A DNA stretch of 64,000 bases from an uncultured Candidatus Saccharibacteria bacterium (GCA_947305705.1 CAMZEB010000001.1:248001-312000), one strand, 5' to 3'; shown: positions 33,814 to 43,598, counted from the stretch's first letter. Numbers and translations: made by a program. Notes: a model not told the origin generated them from the letters alone.

Positions 33814-36800
33814 ATGACAAAAGAGGTGACACAACTTAAACCGAGTGATTTTGTGCATTTGCACAACCATACGCATTACTCGCTTTTGGACGGTTTGACG
33901 AAAGTCGATGAGTTGGTAAACCTCGTAAAAGAAACCGGCATGGAAGCTGTGGCAGTGACTGACCACGGTACGATGTCGGGCTTGATTGAGCTTTATAAGA
34001 CTGCGAATGATGCGGGGGTGAAGCCGATTTTGGGTCTCGAGGCTTATGTTGCGGCGCGCAAATTGGAAGACAGGGACCCGGCATACGATAAGGAGCGTTT
34101 CCATATCACTTTGTTAGCGCAAACGAATCAGGGTTTTGAGAATTTGTGCCGAATGATGACGATTGCGGAAATCGATGGCAAATATTACAAACCACGTATC
34201 GATCATCGCGTGATGGAAGAATATAACGAAGGCATTATTTGTTTGTCTGGCTGTGCTGGTTCTGAGATTTCGATGGCAATTCGTAATGACGATTTAGACC
34301 GAGCGCGAGAACTTATCAAGTGGTATGCGAAGACTTTTGAGGGGCGTTTTTATCTAGAGATGCAAGACCACGGGCATCCAGATTCGCCGACGCATTGGGA
34401 TGTTCAGAATAAAATCAACGAGCAGTTGATGAAGTTTTCGAAAGAGTTTGATTTGCCACTCGTGGTAACTTGCGATGCGCACTATATCAAGCACGAGGAT
34501 CAGGACGCGCACGAGGTGCTGCTTTGTATTGGAACCGGTGCGAGAATTACGGACGAAAAGCGTATGTCGCTCAAGGATTTCCAATTGCACGTGATTACGC
34601 CAGATGAGCTATTGCCACGTTGGCAGAAGACTTGCCCAGAAGCGATTCTAAATACGAAGAAAATTGCAGAGAGCTGTAACGTTACGATTGATTTGGGCAG
34701 GATTTTGATTCCAAAATTCCCGATTGAGACGGGCGAGACGGAAAAAGAGTATTTGGACAAGATGGTGTTTCGTGGGCTTGCGGAGCGTTATGGATATCTG
34801 AGCAAGGAAGAGGCGCAAAAGAAGTCGGTTGAAGAAATTCGGCCGCTGCTTTCGAAAGAAATACTAGATCGCATTGATTACGAATTGTCTGTCGTTGATA
34901 AGATGGGCTACAACGGCTACTTCCTTATCGTTCAGGACTTTATTAACTGGGGTAAAAACCAAGGGATTATTTATGGGCCTGGGCGTGGTTCGGCGGCAGG
35001 GTCGCTTCTAGCGTATGCGATTCATATTACTGATCTTGATCCGCTGAAGTATGATTTGCTCTTTGAGCGTTTCTTGAATCCGGATCGTATTTCTATGCCA
35101 GATATCGATACAGATATTCAGGATAACCGTCGTGACGAGGTGATTGAATATTGTACAGAGAAGTATGGCAAGGGGCGCGTGAGTAACATTGTGACCTTTG
35201 GTAAGATGATGGCGAAGAACGCGGTGCGTGATGTGGCGCGTGTCTTGGACGTGCCATATGCGGAGGCGGATAGGATTGCGAAGCTTGTGCCGGATCCGGT
35301 GATGGGGCATCATGTGAAATTGAAGGATGCGATTGTAAATGAACCGGATCTCAAGAGGGAATATGAAACAAACCCGACCGTAAAAGAGGTGATTGATCTT
35401 GCGATGCGCCTTGAGGGGACGATTCGTTCGCACGGCGTACACGCTTGCGGCGTCGTGATTGCGCCAGATGATCTCGTGAAGTTCATGCCGCTAGAAGTTT
35501 CAGCCAAGGGGCCGCTTGCGACACAGTACCCTGGCCCGCAGGTTGAGGAGCTCGGCCTTCTTAAGATGGACTTTTTGGGCCTATCGAACCTTTCGGTGAT
35601 TCAGCAGACGCTTCGTATTATTAAGAAGGTGCACGGCAAAGTTATCGATATGAATAAGATTCCGCTTGATGACGATAATGTGTATGCATTGTTCCGCCGC
35701 GGTGATACAACGGGCGTATTCCAGTTTGAATCTGCAGGTATGAAGCGCTATTTGCGTGAGCTTCAGCCGACGGCGTTTGATGATCTTATTGCTATGAACG
35801 CGCTTTATCGTCCGGGCCCGATGCAGTTTATCGAAAGTTTCATCAAGCGCAAACACGGGGAAGAGCCGATTACTTATCTTCATCCTGGGCTCGAGAACTC
35901 GCTCAAGAGCACCTATGGTATTTTGATTTATCAGGAGCAGTTCATGCAGGCGTCGAAGGAATGGTGCGGCTTTACTGGCGGTCAGGCAGATACTTTGCGT
36001 AAGGCGGTTGGTAAGAAAAAAGTTGACCTTATGAAAAAAATGAAGCCGCTTTTCATTGAAGGTGCAGTAAAAGTCGGTGGGGCGACAGAGGAGATTGCGG
36101 AAACGTTCTGGAGTCAGTTGCTTGACTTCGCAAACTATTGTTTCAACAAGAGCCACGCAGCGTGCTATGCATTAGTTGCTTATTGGACGGCATATCTCAA
36201 AGCATACTATCCTGATGCCTTTATGGCGGCACTGATGACGGCAGATATGCGTTGGACAGATCGTCTTGCGATTGAGATGACCGAGTGTAAACGTATGGGA
36301 ATTCCGGTGCTTGGGCCAGATATCAACGAGTCTTATGCGGATTTTGCAACGGTAGGGAAAGAGAAGAAGATTCGCTTTGGCCTTGCGGCAATTAAGGGTA
36401 TGGGCAAGGCGCTTGCCGAGGAAGTAATTGAAGAGCGTGATAAGAATGGTCCGTTCAAGTCGGTTTGTGATTTTGCGAAGCGTGTGAATTCGACGAAGTT
36501 TAATAAGAAATCGTGGGAGTCGGCAATCAAGACTGGCGTGTTCGATCGGTTTGGTGACCGTTCGGACTTGCTGTTTAACCTTGATAAGATTCAGGCTTAT
36601 GGCAACAAGATGCAAAAAGACGCGGCGTCTGGGCAGACAGATTTGTTTGGTGCGATGGGTGCGGCGGCAGAAGTGCCAGAGGTAGAAGTGGTGCCGGCGC
36701 CGACGAAATATACCGACAAAGAGCAGTTGATGTGGGAGCGCGATTTGATGGGGCTTTATATTTCTGCGCATCCACTCGATAAATATGATACGTATTTCCA

Positions 36801-37515
36801 AGAGCAGACGATGCCGACGAATGAAATTAAGCCTGCGCTTGATGGTGCTTCGGTGATTGTTGGCGGCCTTATTACAAATGTTCGCACGCTTATTACTAAG
36901 TCTGGCTCGAAGATGGCATTCGTGAAGATCGAGGATAAGGTTGGCGAGATTGAAGTAACAATATTCCCGCGGACTTTTGAGGAGGTTGGCGCGAAGTTAG
37001 TTGTTGATACAGTCGTTAAAGTATCAGGGAAGGTGAATGCGCGTGACAGGGATGGCGTGCTTACAGATGAAGCAAAGATTAACGCCGAAGAATTGACGGT
37101 CGTGACTGATGAAGAGCTTGAAAGTTATGAATCGACCGGAGCAACTTTGAAGACGCCGACGAAAGGTGTAGCGCCAGCGAAACCGCGCGGCAAGACGGCG
37201 GCTACTTCGGTTGGCGGTGGTCGCAGAGGTGGTGCGGAAAAACCGGCGACACATTTCAAAACTTCAGAGAGTGACGTGAATGCACAGCCGCTCAAGCCGA
37301 AAAAATTGTTTGTGAGGATAAATGATTCGTCCAATACGAAGTTGTTGATGGATTTCAAGAAGATGTGCGGGACTTATCCGGGTCTATCTGAGGTGATTTT
37401 GGTGATTGGACCAGACAAAAAAGCAATGCGCATGCCATTTAGAGTTGAGCTTGAGAGCGTGCTATTATCGGGGCTGAATGAATTGTTTGGCGAAGAGAAT
37501 GTAATCGCGAAATAG
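33814..37515 (+). CDS. dnaE: DNA polymerase III alpha subunit
   Basis: DnaE, 1233 aa, the replicative polymerase. N-terminal PHP domain (LHNHTHYSLLDG at 16-27, TDHGTMSG). Polymerase core PGRGSAAGSL and the catalytic aspartates in MPDIDTDIQDNRRDEV. It also has RSHGVHACGVV, KMDFLGLSNL and RPGPMQFIESF. The C-terminal OB-fold (VGGLITNVRTLITKSG) is followed by a low-complexity linker and a short final domain. Its stop is only 3 nt from the stop of the converging LOG gene. Confidence 0.98.
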   Translation: MTKEVTQLKPSDFVHLHNHTHYSLLDGLTKVDELVNLVKETGMEAVAVTDHGTMSGLIELYKTANDAGVKPILGLEAYVAARKLEDRDPAYDKERFHITLLAQTNQGFENLCRMMTIAEIDGKYYKPRIDHRVMEEYNEGIICLSGCAGSEISMAIRNDDLDRARELIKWYAKTFEGRFYLEMQDHGHPDSPTHWDVQNKINEQLMKFSKEFDLPLVVTCDAHYIKHEDQDAHEVLLCIGTGARITDEKRMSLKDFQLHVITPDELLPRWQKTCPEAILNTKKIAESCNVTIDLGRILIPKFPIETGETEKEYLDKMVFRGLAERYGYLSKEEAQKKSVEEIRPLLSKEILDRIDYELSVVDKMGYNGYFLIVQDFINWGKNQGIIYGPGRGSAAGSLLAYAIHITDLDPLKYDLLFERFLNPDRISMPDIDTDIQDNRRDEVIEYCTEKYGKGRVSNIVTFGKMMAKNAVRDVARVLDVPYAEADRIAKLVPDPVMGHHVKLKDAIVNEPDLKREYETNPTVKEVIDLAMRLEGTIRSHGVHACGVVIAPDDLVKFMPLEVSAKGPLATQYPGPQVEELGLLKMDFLGLSNLSVIQQTLRIIKKVHGKVIDMNKIPLDDDNVYALFRRGDTTGVFQFESAGMKRYLRELQPTAFDDLIAMNALYRPGPMQFIESFIKRKHGEEPITYLHPGLENSLKSTYGILIYQEQFMQASKEWCGFTGGQADTLRKAVGKKKVDLMKKMKPLFIEGAVKVGGATEEIAETFWSQLLDFANYCFNKSHAACYALVAYWTAYLKAYYPDAFMAALMTADMRWTDRLAIEMTECKRMGIPVLGPDINESYADFATVGKEKKIRFGLAAIKGMGKALAEEVIEERDKNGPFKSVCDFAKRVNSTKFNKKSWESAIKTGVFDRFGDRSDLLFNLDKIQAYGNKMQKDAASGQTDLFGAMGAAAEVPEVEVVPAPTKYTDKEQLMWERDLMGLYISAHPLDKYDTYFQEQTMPTNEIKPALDGASVIVGGLITNVRTLITKSGSKMAFVKIEDKVGEIEVTIFPRTFEEVGAKLVVDTVVKVSGKVNARDRDGVLTDEAKINAEELTVVTDEELESYESTGATLKTPTKGVAPAKPRGKTAATSVGGGRRGGAEKPATHFKTSESDVNAQPLKPKKLFVRINDSSNTKLLMDFKKMCGTYPGLSEVILVIGPDKKAMRMPFRVELESVLLSGLNELFGEENVIAK

Positions 37516-37518
37516 AGA

Positions 37519-38226
37519 TTATCCAGAAAAACCGTTGTAGAGATTTTCGTAAATACTTGGATGGCCGATTTTGTTGGCAGCTTTGACGACGTCGGTTACA
37601 TCATCGGTGATGGTATAAATCTTGCGGTCAGCTGCTTTGATGAGGCGGTTCTTTTGGAGCTTTTGCTCAAAGAATTTGTCGAGCGGACGCCAGTGAGATT
37701 TGCCGATGAGGAACATTGGCATTTTTGGCATTTTGCCTTCTTGCATAAGGATGAGAATTTCGGTAAATTCATCAAGTGTGCCGAAGCCGCCAGGGAAGAA
37801 GACGTAGACTTTGCTGGCAATTGTGAGCATAACTTTGCGGGCGAAGAAGTAGCGGAATTCGATGGATTCAGTGACGTATGGATTAATGTGTTGCTCGTGT
37901 GGGAGCTCGATGTTGAGGCCGATGCTGCGGCCGCCAGCTTCGTAGGCACCCTTGTTTGCGGCTTGCATAATACCTGGGCCACCACCAGTAATAACGGCGT
38001 GGCCATTTTGGGCGAGAAGGAAGCCGAGTTTTTCGGATTCTTTGCACCACTTATCGTTTTCTTTGAGACGGGCGGAACCGAAGATGGTGACGCCTTGGGC
38101 AAAGGTGCGGATTTTAGCAAGACCCTGCTCTAGGTCTTTGGCGTAACGAAGTGAGCGTTCAACGTCGTCATTGTCTAGTTTTTGGTTGGCAATTTGGTCT
38201 AGCCAGTTGGTAACTACTTGGTCCAT
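37519..38226 (-). CDS. LOG-family (TIGR00730) nucleotide 5'-monophosphate phosphoribohydrolase
   Basis: A 235-aa Rossmann protein. The LOG signatures VTIFGSARLK, GGGPGIMQAANKGA and PGGFGTLDEF are present (PGGxGTxxE is the active-site motif). LOG enzymes split nucleoside monophosphates into base and ribose 5-phosphate. It is the last gene of an operon with gap, rpiB, rpe-like and pfkB genes, which suggests the ribose 5-phosphate is used for carbon metabolism. Only 1 nt separates it from the pfkB gene. Confidence 0.88.
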   Translation of the reverse strand: MDQVVTNWLDQIANQKLDNDDVERSLRYAKDLEQGLAKIRTFAQGVTIFGSARLKENDKWCKESEKLGFLLAQNGHAVITGGGPGIMQAANKGAYEAGGRSIGLNIELPHEQHINPYVTESIEFRYFFARKVMLTIASKVYVFFPGGFGTLDEFTEILILMQEGKMPKMPMFLIGKSHWRPLDKFFEQKLQKNRLIKAADRKIYTITDDVTDVVKAANKIGHPSIYENLYNGFSG

Positions 38227-38227
38227 A

Positions 38228-39181
38228 TTAGCGAATCTCCTCTATTGGCATATTATGCAATTTTGTATTATTCGTGATGATACCGTCTTTGCTGCCGATT
38301 TTTTGGACAACTGAGGTTGAATTCGCGCTAGCGAAGACAAGTGATTCTTTGAAAGATTTGCCATTTGCGAAGGCAGCTAGGAAGCCAGAACCAAAGGCGT
38401 CGCCGGCGCCGGTAGCGTCTAGGACTTTTTGATCTTCGTAGAGGCCAATGCGGTATGTTTCGGTGCTATCTGTGGCGATGGCGCCTTGAGTGCCGTCAGT
38501 AATAATGACGTTTGGAACGTAGTTTTTGAGTTTTGCGATAAGCTCGGTAAGGAGATAGCCGTCTACAATCTGTTGGGCTTCGGTTTTGTTGAGAATTAGG
38601 ACGTCGACATCAGTTAGGAGGCCGAGAAGTTTGCGGGAATGCTGAAGCTCAAGATTGCCTGGATTAAACATAATTTTCACACCAAGTGATTTCGCTTTTG
38701 TGAAGAAGCGGTCGAGCATCTCCATATCGCCGCGAAGGGTAGTGACGTAGAGCCAATCTGGGAAAATAGTGTCGAGATCGTCTGGATTTAGCATATCGAA
38801 GTGCGCGCTGGCGCCACGGCAGGTTAGAATTGTGCGTTCGCCGGTTGGGGTGAGCAAGATGACGGAGTAGCCAGTTTGGGTATTATCGATATAAGTAATA
38901 TAGCTAGAATCGATACCTTCATCGTCGAGGGAATTGATGATAGCTTGGCCGGCTGGGTCATTTGCGATGCAACCCATAAATATGGATTCGTGGCCGGAAC
39001 GGGCAAAAGTAGTTGCGGCATTGGTCGCGCCACCGCCGGTGCTGAATTTGATTTTGTCGATGTCGATTTTGGTGCCGAGTTCGATTTGGTCAAAAAAGCC
39101 ACGTTTATTGGTGCCGAAATCATCATGATCAATAAGATAGACGTCTTGAAGGGCGGCGCCGATACTAACGATGCGTGCCAT
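38228..39181 (-). CDS. PfkB-family sugar or nucleoside kinase
   Basis: A 317-aa ribokinase-fold kinase. FSTGGGATNAATTFAR is the N-terminal signature. LDATGAGDAFGSGFLAAF (from about residue 255) is the PfkB C-terminal signature with the catalytic Asp. ILNKTEAQQI is typical. The substrate may be ribose, adenosine or fructose 6-phosphate; neighbouring pentose enzymes favour a pentose or nucleoside. Its ATG overlaps the rpe-like stop by one base. Confidence 0.88.
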   Translation of the reverse strand: MARIVSIGAALQDVYLIDHDDFGTNKRGFFDQIELGTKIDIDKIKFSTGGGATNAATTFARSGHESIFMGCIANDPAGQAIINSLDDEGIDSSYITYIDNTQTGYSVILLTPTGERTILTCRGASAHFDMLNPDDLDTIFPDWLYVTTLRGDMEMLDRFFTKAKSLGVKIMFNPGNLELQHSRKLLGLLTDVDVLILNKTEAQQIVDGYLLTELIAKLKNYVPNVIITDGTQGAIATDSTETYRIGLYEDQKVLDATGAGDAFGSGFLAAFANGKSFKESLVFASANSTSVVQKIGSKDGIITNNTKLHNMPIEEIR

Positions 39182-39831
39182 TAAATTGGATCCTCCTTTT
39201 CAGTTTCGGCCATAAGGGCTGCGTAGGTTTCAGCTGGATTTGGACTTTTTGCGATAGTGCTACCGACGTTTATAACAGTGACGTCGCCGTGAACAATAGT
39301 GCGGATATTTTCGAGATTTACGCCGCCATCCCAGCCGATTTCGATGCCGCTATGAATTTCTTTGATAATGGGCACTTTTTCAAGAAGGAATGTGTCGGCT
39401 GTGCCGCCGTATTGTCCCATGTTGCCAGAGAAAATCATGGCATGGTCGGCAGCTTCCAAAATTGGCTTGATGGAAGGAGGATAAACGCTTTTGATGATAG
39501 CGACGCCGACTTTCATTCCGTTTTGTTTGATAGTGTCAAAGACGGGGAGAAGGTTTTCTTTTGCTTCGGCGTGGAAGATAACGAGATTAGGGTGAAGTTT
39601 GATGAGGTTTTCTAGGTGGGCGGATGGGTTGGCGGTCATCATATGAATATCGACTTGCCAGCCTTTTGGCCACCAGCAGGCGGTCTCATTGATGGTGACG
39701 TCTGGAGATAGAGTGCCATCTGAAATATCGATATGGACACGCTTAGCGAATGCATTGTATTTTTGGATTATCTCTTTGTACTCGGTTGGATTCTTGGTAA
39801 GAATTGTTGGAGTTACGATTGAAACAGCCAT
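39181..39831 (-). CDS. Ribulose-phosphate 3-epimerase-like protein
   Basis: A 216-aa TIM barrel. The family interconverts ribulose 5-phosphate and xylulose 5-phosphate. Motifs are recognisable but altered: VHIDISDGTLSPD in place of HxDIMDGxFVPN, VDIHMM in place of DVHLM, SGNMGQYGG in place of VNPGFGGQ, and IGWDGGVN retained. The changed phosphate loop leaves room for a related sugar-phosphate epimerase. It sits 3 nt from rpiB in a pentose operon. Confidence 0.78.
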   Translation of the reverse strand: MAVSIVTPTILTKNPTEYKEIIQKYNAFAKRVHIDISDGTLSPDVTINETACWWPKGWQVDIHMMTANPSAHLENLIKLHPNLVIFHAEAKENLLPVFDTIKQNGMKVGVAIIKSVYPPSIKPILEAADHAMIFSGNMGQYGGTADTFLLEKVPIIKEIHSGIEIGWDGGVNLENIRTIVHGDVTVINVGSTIAKSPNPAETYAALMAETEKEDPI

Positions 39832-39834
39832 AGT

Positions 39835-40275
39835 TTATTCCTCATCTAATTTTTGGCAGCGCCTTTGATATTTTTCGCCTTGGAGCGGTTTGGTGTCTAG
39901 GAACGAATCGAGGATTTCGGAAAAATGCTCGTAGGAGTTGTCTGCGGAAATGCAGAGAACGTTGGCATTGTTGTGACCGCGGGTTTCGATGGCTTCGCTA
40001 GCGCTGTTACAGAGAGCGGCGCGAATGCCTTTAAAACGATTGGCCTGCATACACATACCTTGGCCGGAGCCGCAGAGAAGGATGCCGAATGCGTCGTCTT
40101 CTTTATCGGCGAGAACAGCTTTGGCGACTTGTTTGGCATAATCATTGAAATCATCCTCGGCGTCATAAGTGTTGGCACCAAAATCGGTGTATTGGATTTG
40201 CTGGCTTTCGAGCCAGTTGATGACGTCATTTTTTAGTTGGTAACCGCGATGGTCTGCGCCGAGGTAGATATGCAT
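39835..40275 (-). CDS. rpiB: Ribose 5-phosphate isomerase B
   Basis: A 146-aa RpiB from the start MHIYLGADHRGYQLKN. This start is chosen because it follows the gap stop by one base; an in-frame ATG 30 nt upstream would lie inside gap. It interconverts ribose 5-phosphate and ribulose 5-phosphate. ADHRG and LLCGSGQGMCMQANRFKGIR (catalytic Cys and anion hole) are clear. Alternative substrates such as allose 6-phosphate are known in the family, but the operon supports the pentose role. Confidence 0.92.
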   Translation of the reverse strand: MHIYLGADHRGYQLKNDVINWLESQQIQYTDFGANTYDAEDDFNDYAKQVAKAVLADKEDDAFGILLCGSGQGMCMQANRFKGIRAALCNSASEAIETRGHNNANVLCISADNSYEHFSEILDSFLDTKPLQGEKYQRRCQKLDEE

Positions 40276-40276
40276 A

Positions 40277-41287
40277 TTATTCGTTTCCCATTTTGCCAAA
40301 ATCAATACTGAGCTCTACGAGGCGGTTGCTGTAGCCCCATTCGTTGTCATACCAGGCGACGACCTTGATAAGATTGCCGTCTACGACATCGGTGAGTTTG
40401 AGGTCGACGATGCAGGAGTGGCTGTTGCCGCGATAGTCAATAGAGACGAGCTCTTCGTCGGTGGCGTCAAGAATACCTTGGTAGTAATCTTCTTTGGCGG
40501 CGCGACGGAAGATGTCGTTGATTTCTTCGATGCTAGTTGGGCGCTTGCTGATAGCAGTGATGTCAGAAAGGGAAACAACTGGGGTCGGGACGCGAACGGA
40601 GAGACCATTGAACTTGCCCTTGAGACTTGGAATAGTGAGAGCGGCAGCTTTGCTGGCACCGGTAGTCGTAGGAACGATATTTTCGGCAGCGTTGCGAGCT
40701 TCGCGAATATCTTTGGCAGGAGCATCCTGGAGCTTTTGGCTGGCGGTGTAACTATGGACGGTAGTCATCATAGCTTTTTCGATGCCAAGGTTGTCCTCGA
40801 GGACTTTCATAACAGGTGCGATACAGTTAGTAGTACAAGATGCATTGGAGATAATTTGATCATCGGCAGTGATTTGATCATCGTTTACGCCAAGGACGAT
40901 AGTTTTTGCACCTTCACCTTTGGCAGGGGCGGAGATGACGACTTTTTTGGCGCCAGCATCGATGTGAGCGCGAGCTTTGGCAGGATCAGTAAAGAGACCG
41001 GTTGATTCAATGACGACATCTATGCCCATATCTCTCCACGGGAGGCTAGCTGGGTCTTTTTCGGCGAGAACGCGAACTTTTTTGCCATTGACGATGATAT
41101 TTTCGTCGTCATATTCGACGTTGCGACCGTAGATGCCATAGTTGGAGTCGTATTTTAAGAGGTGAGCGAGTGTTTTTGCGTCGGTAAGGTCATTGATGGC
41201 AACAATCTCGGCGTCGCTGCGTTCAAAAGCGATTTTGAAAGCGTTGCGGCCGATGCGCCCAAACCCATTAATTGCAATTTTGACCAT
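40277..41287 (-). CDS. gap: Glyceraldehyde-3-phosphate dehydrogenase
   Basis: A 336-aa GAPDH of glycolysis. INGFGRIGRNAF is the NAD-binding start. SNASCTTNCIAP holds the catalytic Cys, and VRVPTPVVSLSD and YDNEWGYSNRLVEL are the C-terminal signatures. It is the first gene of the five-gene operon gap-rpiB-rpe-pfkB-LOG and has a GGAGAT SD. It is divergent from ppa across an 82-nt gap. Confidence 0.98.
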   Translation of the reverse strand: MVKIAINGFGRIGRNAFKIAFERSDAEIVAINDLTDAKTLAHLLKYDSNYGIYGRNVEYDDENIIVNGKKVRVLAEKDPASLPWRDMGIDVVIESTGLFTDPAKARAHIDAGAKKVVISAPAKGEGAKTIVLGVNDDQITADDQIISNASCTTNCIAPVMKVLEDNLGIEKAMMTTVHSYTASQKLQDAPAKDIREARNAAENIVPTTTGASKAAALTIPSLKGKFNGLSVRVPTPVVSLSDITAISKRPTSIEEINDIFRRAAKEDYYQGILDATDEELVSIDYRGNSHSCIVDLKLTDVVDGNLIKVVAWYDNEWGYSNRLVELSIDFGKMGNE

Positions 41288-41369
41288 TAGTTATTATCTC
41301 CTATATATTTCTTATGCTTATTATATCATAAGTGATGATGTATAATAAGGGAAACGAAAGGAGTTTTTA

Positions 41370-41903
41370 ATGGCAGATTTTAACCAGATTTTGGATCCTG
41401 GTGATTACAAAGAAGGTTCAATTAACGTTGTAATTGAAATCCCAACTGGCAGTAACCATAAGATTGAGTGGGATCGCAAGCGCGCTTGCTTTATGCTTGA
41501 TCGCATTGAGCCAATTGCATTTGCAAAGCCTTGCAACTATGGCTTCATTCCACAGACGCTAGATGAGGATGGCGATGAGCTCGATGTGCTCGTTATAACC
41601 GATCAGCCACTTACGACTGGTATCTATCTCAAGGCTCGCGTGCTTGGCGTGATGAAGTTTGAAGATGACGGCGAAGTTGACGATAAGATTATCGCTGTCG
41701 TTGAAGATGATCGCAACAATGGCGATGCTGTGAAGACGCTTGAAGATTTGCCAAAGCGCTGGTTCGAACAGGTTGAATTCCACTTCAATCACTACAAAGA
41801 TTTGAAGAAACCTGGTACGACCCACGTCAAAGGATTCTTCGGTGCAGATGAAGCAGAGAAGGTTATCGAAGCTTCAATTGAGCGTTGGCAGAAATCTAAC
41901 TAA
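41370..41903 (+). CDS. ppa: Inorganic pyrophosphatase
   Basis: A 177-aa family I soluble pyrophosphatase that hydrolyses pyrophosphate from biosynthetic reactions. VVIEIPTGSNHKIEWD is the N-terminal signature. YGFIPQTLDEDGDELDVLV contains the metal-binding aspartates. DDKIIAV and KRWFEQVEFHFNHYK are also typical. AAAGGAG SD 6-7 nt before the ATG, and a strong terminator follows. Confidence 0.97.
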   Translation: MADFNQILDPGDYKEGSINVVIEIPTGSNHKIEWDRKRACFMLDRIEPIAFAKPCNYGFIPQTLDEDGDELDVLVITDQPLTTGIYLKARVLGVMKFEDDGEVDDKIIAVVEDDRNNGDAVKTLEDLPKRWFEQVEFHFNHYKDLKKPGTTHVKGFFGADEAEKVIEASIERWQKSN

Positions 41904-41920
41904 TTTGTAGTTAAAACGCG

Positions 41921-41954
41921 AAAAGTCAGGATTTGTTCCTGACTTTTTGTTTTT
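41921..41954 (+). terminator. Intrinsic terminator after ppa
   Basis: AAAAGTCAGGA / TCCTGACTTTT, an 11-bp stem followed by T-rich DNA. Confidence 0.9.
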
Positions 41955-42010
41955 AAGGTTCGCTTTATAAAACAGGGGTAAATTGGTATCATAAGTAATG
42001 AGGACGCTTT

Positions 42011-42670
42011 ATGAGAATATTGTATGTAGAAGATGAAAAATTTCTAGCAGATGCCGTTAAACACAATTTGGAAAAACAGGGTTTCGATGTGGATCACGCG
42101 GCGGATGGGGAAGATGGACTCGATAAGGCGGTGCGCGATATTTATGACTGTGTCGTGCTTGATATTATGTTGCCGAAATTGAGCGGTATCGAAATCTTGA
42201 AACGGATGAGAGAGAAGAAGGTTAATACGCCTGTAATTATGCTTTCGGCTTTGTCGGAAGTGGAAGATAAGATTCAGGGTTTGGATGCGGGGGCGGACGA
42301 TTATTTGGCAAAGCCGTTTAAGACGGCAGAGTTGGTTGCGCGTATAAATGCATTATTGCGTCGCCCAGCGAATATTAAAGAGGAAATTTATGCGTTTGGT
42401 GATATAAAATTTGATGCAGTTCAGAAAACGCTGAACGGTGTTTCTCTGACAGCAAAAGAAGCTAGTATTATCCACGAATTAATAAAAGCGAATGGTAGAT
42501 TGATTCAGAAAGAGTATTTGCTGAATAAGATTTGGGGCGAAGAAGCGTTTGGTGAAGATAATTATATTGAAGTGTATATGTCGAGGATTCGTAAAACGAT
42601 GCGTGAGCTCGGGCTGAAAACGAAGATTAAGACCTCGCGGGGTCTAGGATATAAGCTTGTGGAAGGGTGA
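42011..42670 (+). CDS. OmpR-family response regulator
   Basis: 219 aa. Receiver domain with acidic pocket (YVEDE), phospho-acceptor Asp in VVLDIMLPKLSG, switch Ser in LSALSE and Lys in LAKPFKTAEL. Winged-helix DNA-binding domain at the C-terminus (DNYIEVYMSRIRKTMRE, SRGLGYKLVEG). It is paired with the kinase that follows (stop TGA overlaps into TGATATG) and with an ABC exporter, so it likely controls that exporter. Confidence 0.95.
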   Translation: MRILYVEDEKFLADAVKHNLEKQGFDVDHAADGEDGLDKAVRDIYDCVVLDIMLPKLSGIEILKRMREKKVNTPVIMLSALSEVEDKIQGLDAGADDYLAKPFKTAELVARINALLRRPANIKEEIYAFGDIKFDAVQKTLNGVSLTAKEASIIHELIKANGRLIQKEYLLNKIWGEEAFGEDNYIEVYMSRIRKTMRELGLKTKIKTSRGLGYKLVEG

Positions 42671-42671
42671 T

Positions 42672-43598
42672 ATGTTTAGAAGGCTACGAAACAAATTTAT
42701 CTTAACGAATTTATTGACGACGACGGCGATAATTATCGTGGCATTTACCTCTGTTTTTATTGCGAACGCAATTAGCGCGAAGCGGCCGAGACCAATGCCG
42801 GCAAGGATGCCTGGCGAGAGCTCCGAGATGCGAGAAGTAATAGATAGAGAGATACAAAACGATCGCGATGAGAGGCTGGGGAGCCTTGCGTTAACTTTGG
42901 TGTTGACGGGAATTTCGATTGAATTGCTGGTGTTTTTGGTGAGCTATTTTATTGCTGAAAGTGCGATAAAGCCGGTGAAAGAGGCGTATGAGAAGCAGCG
43001 AATCTTTATTGCTAATGCATCTCATGAGCTAAAAACTCCGATTGCGGCGGTGCAGGCGAATTTTGAAGCGTTGGGTGCAACGGAACAGCCTTGGGTTAAT
43101 AATATTGAAAATGAATTGAATCGAGCAAGTAATTTGGTGAGTGATTTACTGACGCTTGCGAGGACAGATGGGCGTACGGCGGAGGCGCCGAAAAAAGATA
43201 CTGATATTGCGAAGGTTGTGCGAAATAGGACACAACTAATACAGGCGCGCTTAGGGGATAAGAAGTTGGAGTTGGAGTTGCCGGAAAAGGCAGTGATCAA
43301 TCTAAATGCAGCAGATTTTACACAAGTGTTAGATATTTTGCTCGACAATGCTGTTAAATATTCGGAGAAAAAAGTTGTAGTGCGGCTTGATGGAAAGCGA
43401 TTGATAGTCGAGAATGACGGGAAAACGATTGCGAAGGATAAAATAGATAAAATATTTGATCGTTTTTATCAGACAGATAAGACGGCGGAAGGATCGGGGC
43501 TTGGGCTTGCGATTGCGAAGGCGATTGCTGTTCAGAACAAGTGGAATATTCAGGTTGAATCTGATAAAAAATTGACTCGGTTTTCAGTTTCGTTTTAA
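42672..43598 (+). CDS. Sensor histidine kinase
   Basis: 308 aa from ATG 42672, just after the regulator stop, with a GGAAGGG SD. Two membrane helices (residues ~10-31 and ~80-102) enclose a short extracytoplasmic loop rich in Pro/Met/Arg (RPRPMPARMPGES). H-box ASHELKTPIAAVQ, N-box DILLDNAVKYSE and G-box GSGLGLAIAKAI are intact. The loop is short (~48 aa), as in intramembrane-sensing kinases that watch an ABC transporter. Confidence 0.93.
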   Translation: MFRRLRNKFILTNLLTTTAIIIVAFTSVFIANAISAKRPRPMPARMPGESSEMREVIDREIQNDRDERLGSLALTLVLTGISIELLVFLVSYFIAESAIKPVKEAYEKQRIFIANASHELKTPIAAVQANFEALGATEQPWVNNIENELNRASNLVSDLLTLARTDGRTAEAPKKDTDIAKVVRNRTQLIQARLGDKKLELELPEKAVINLNAADFTQVLDILLDNAVKYSEKKVVVRLDGKRLIVENDGKTIAKDKIDKIFDRFYQTDKTAEGSGLGLAIAKAIAVQNKWNIQVESDKKLTRFSVSF

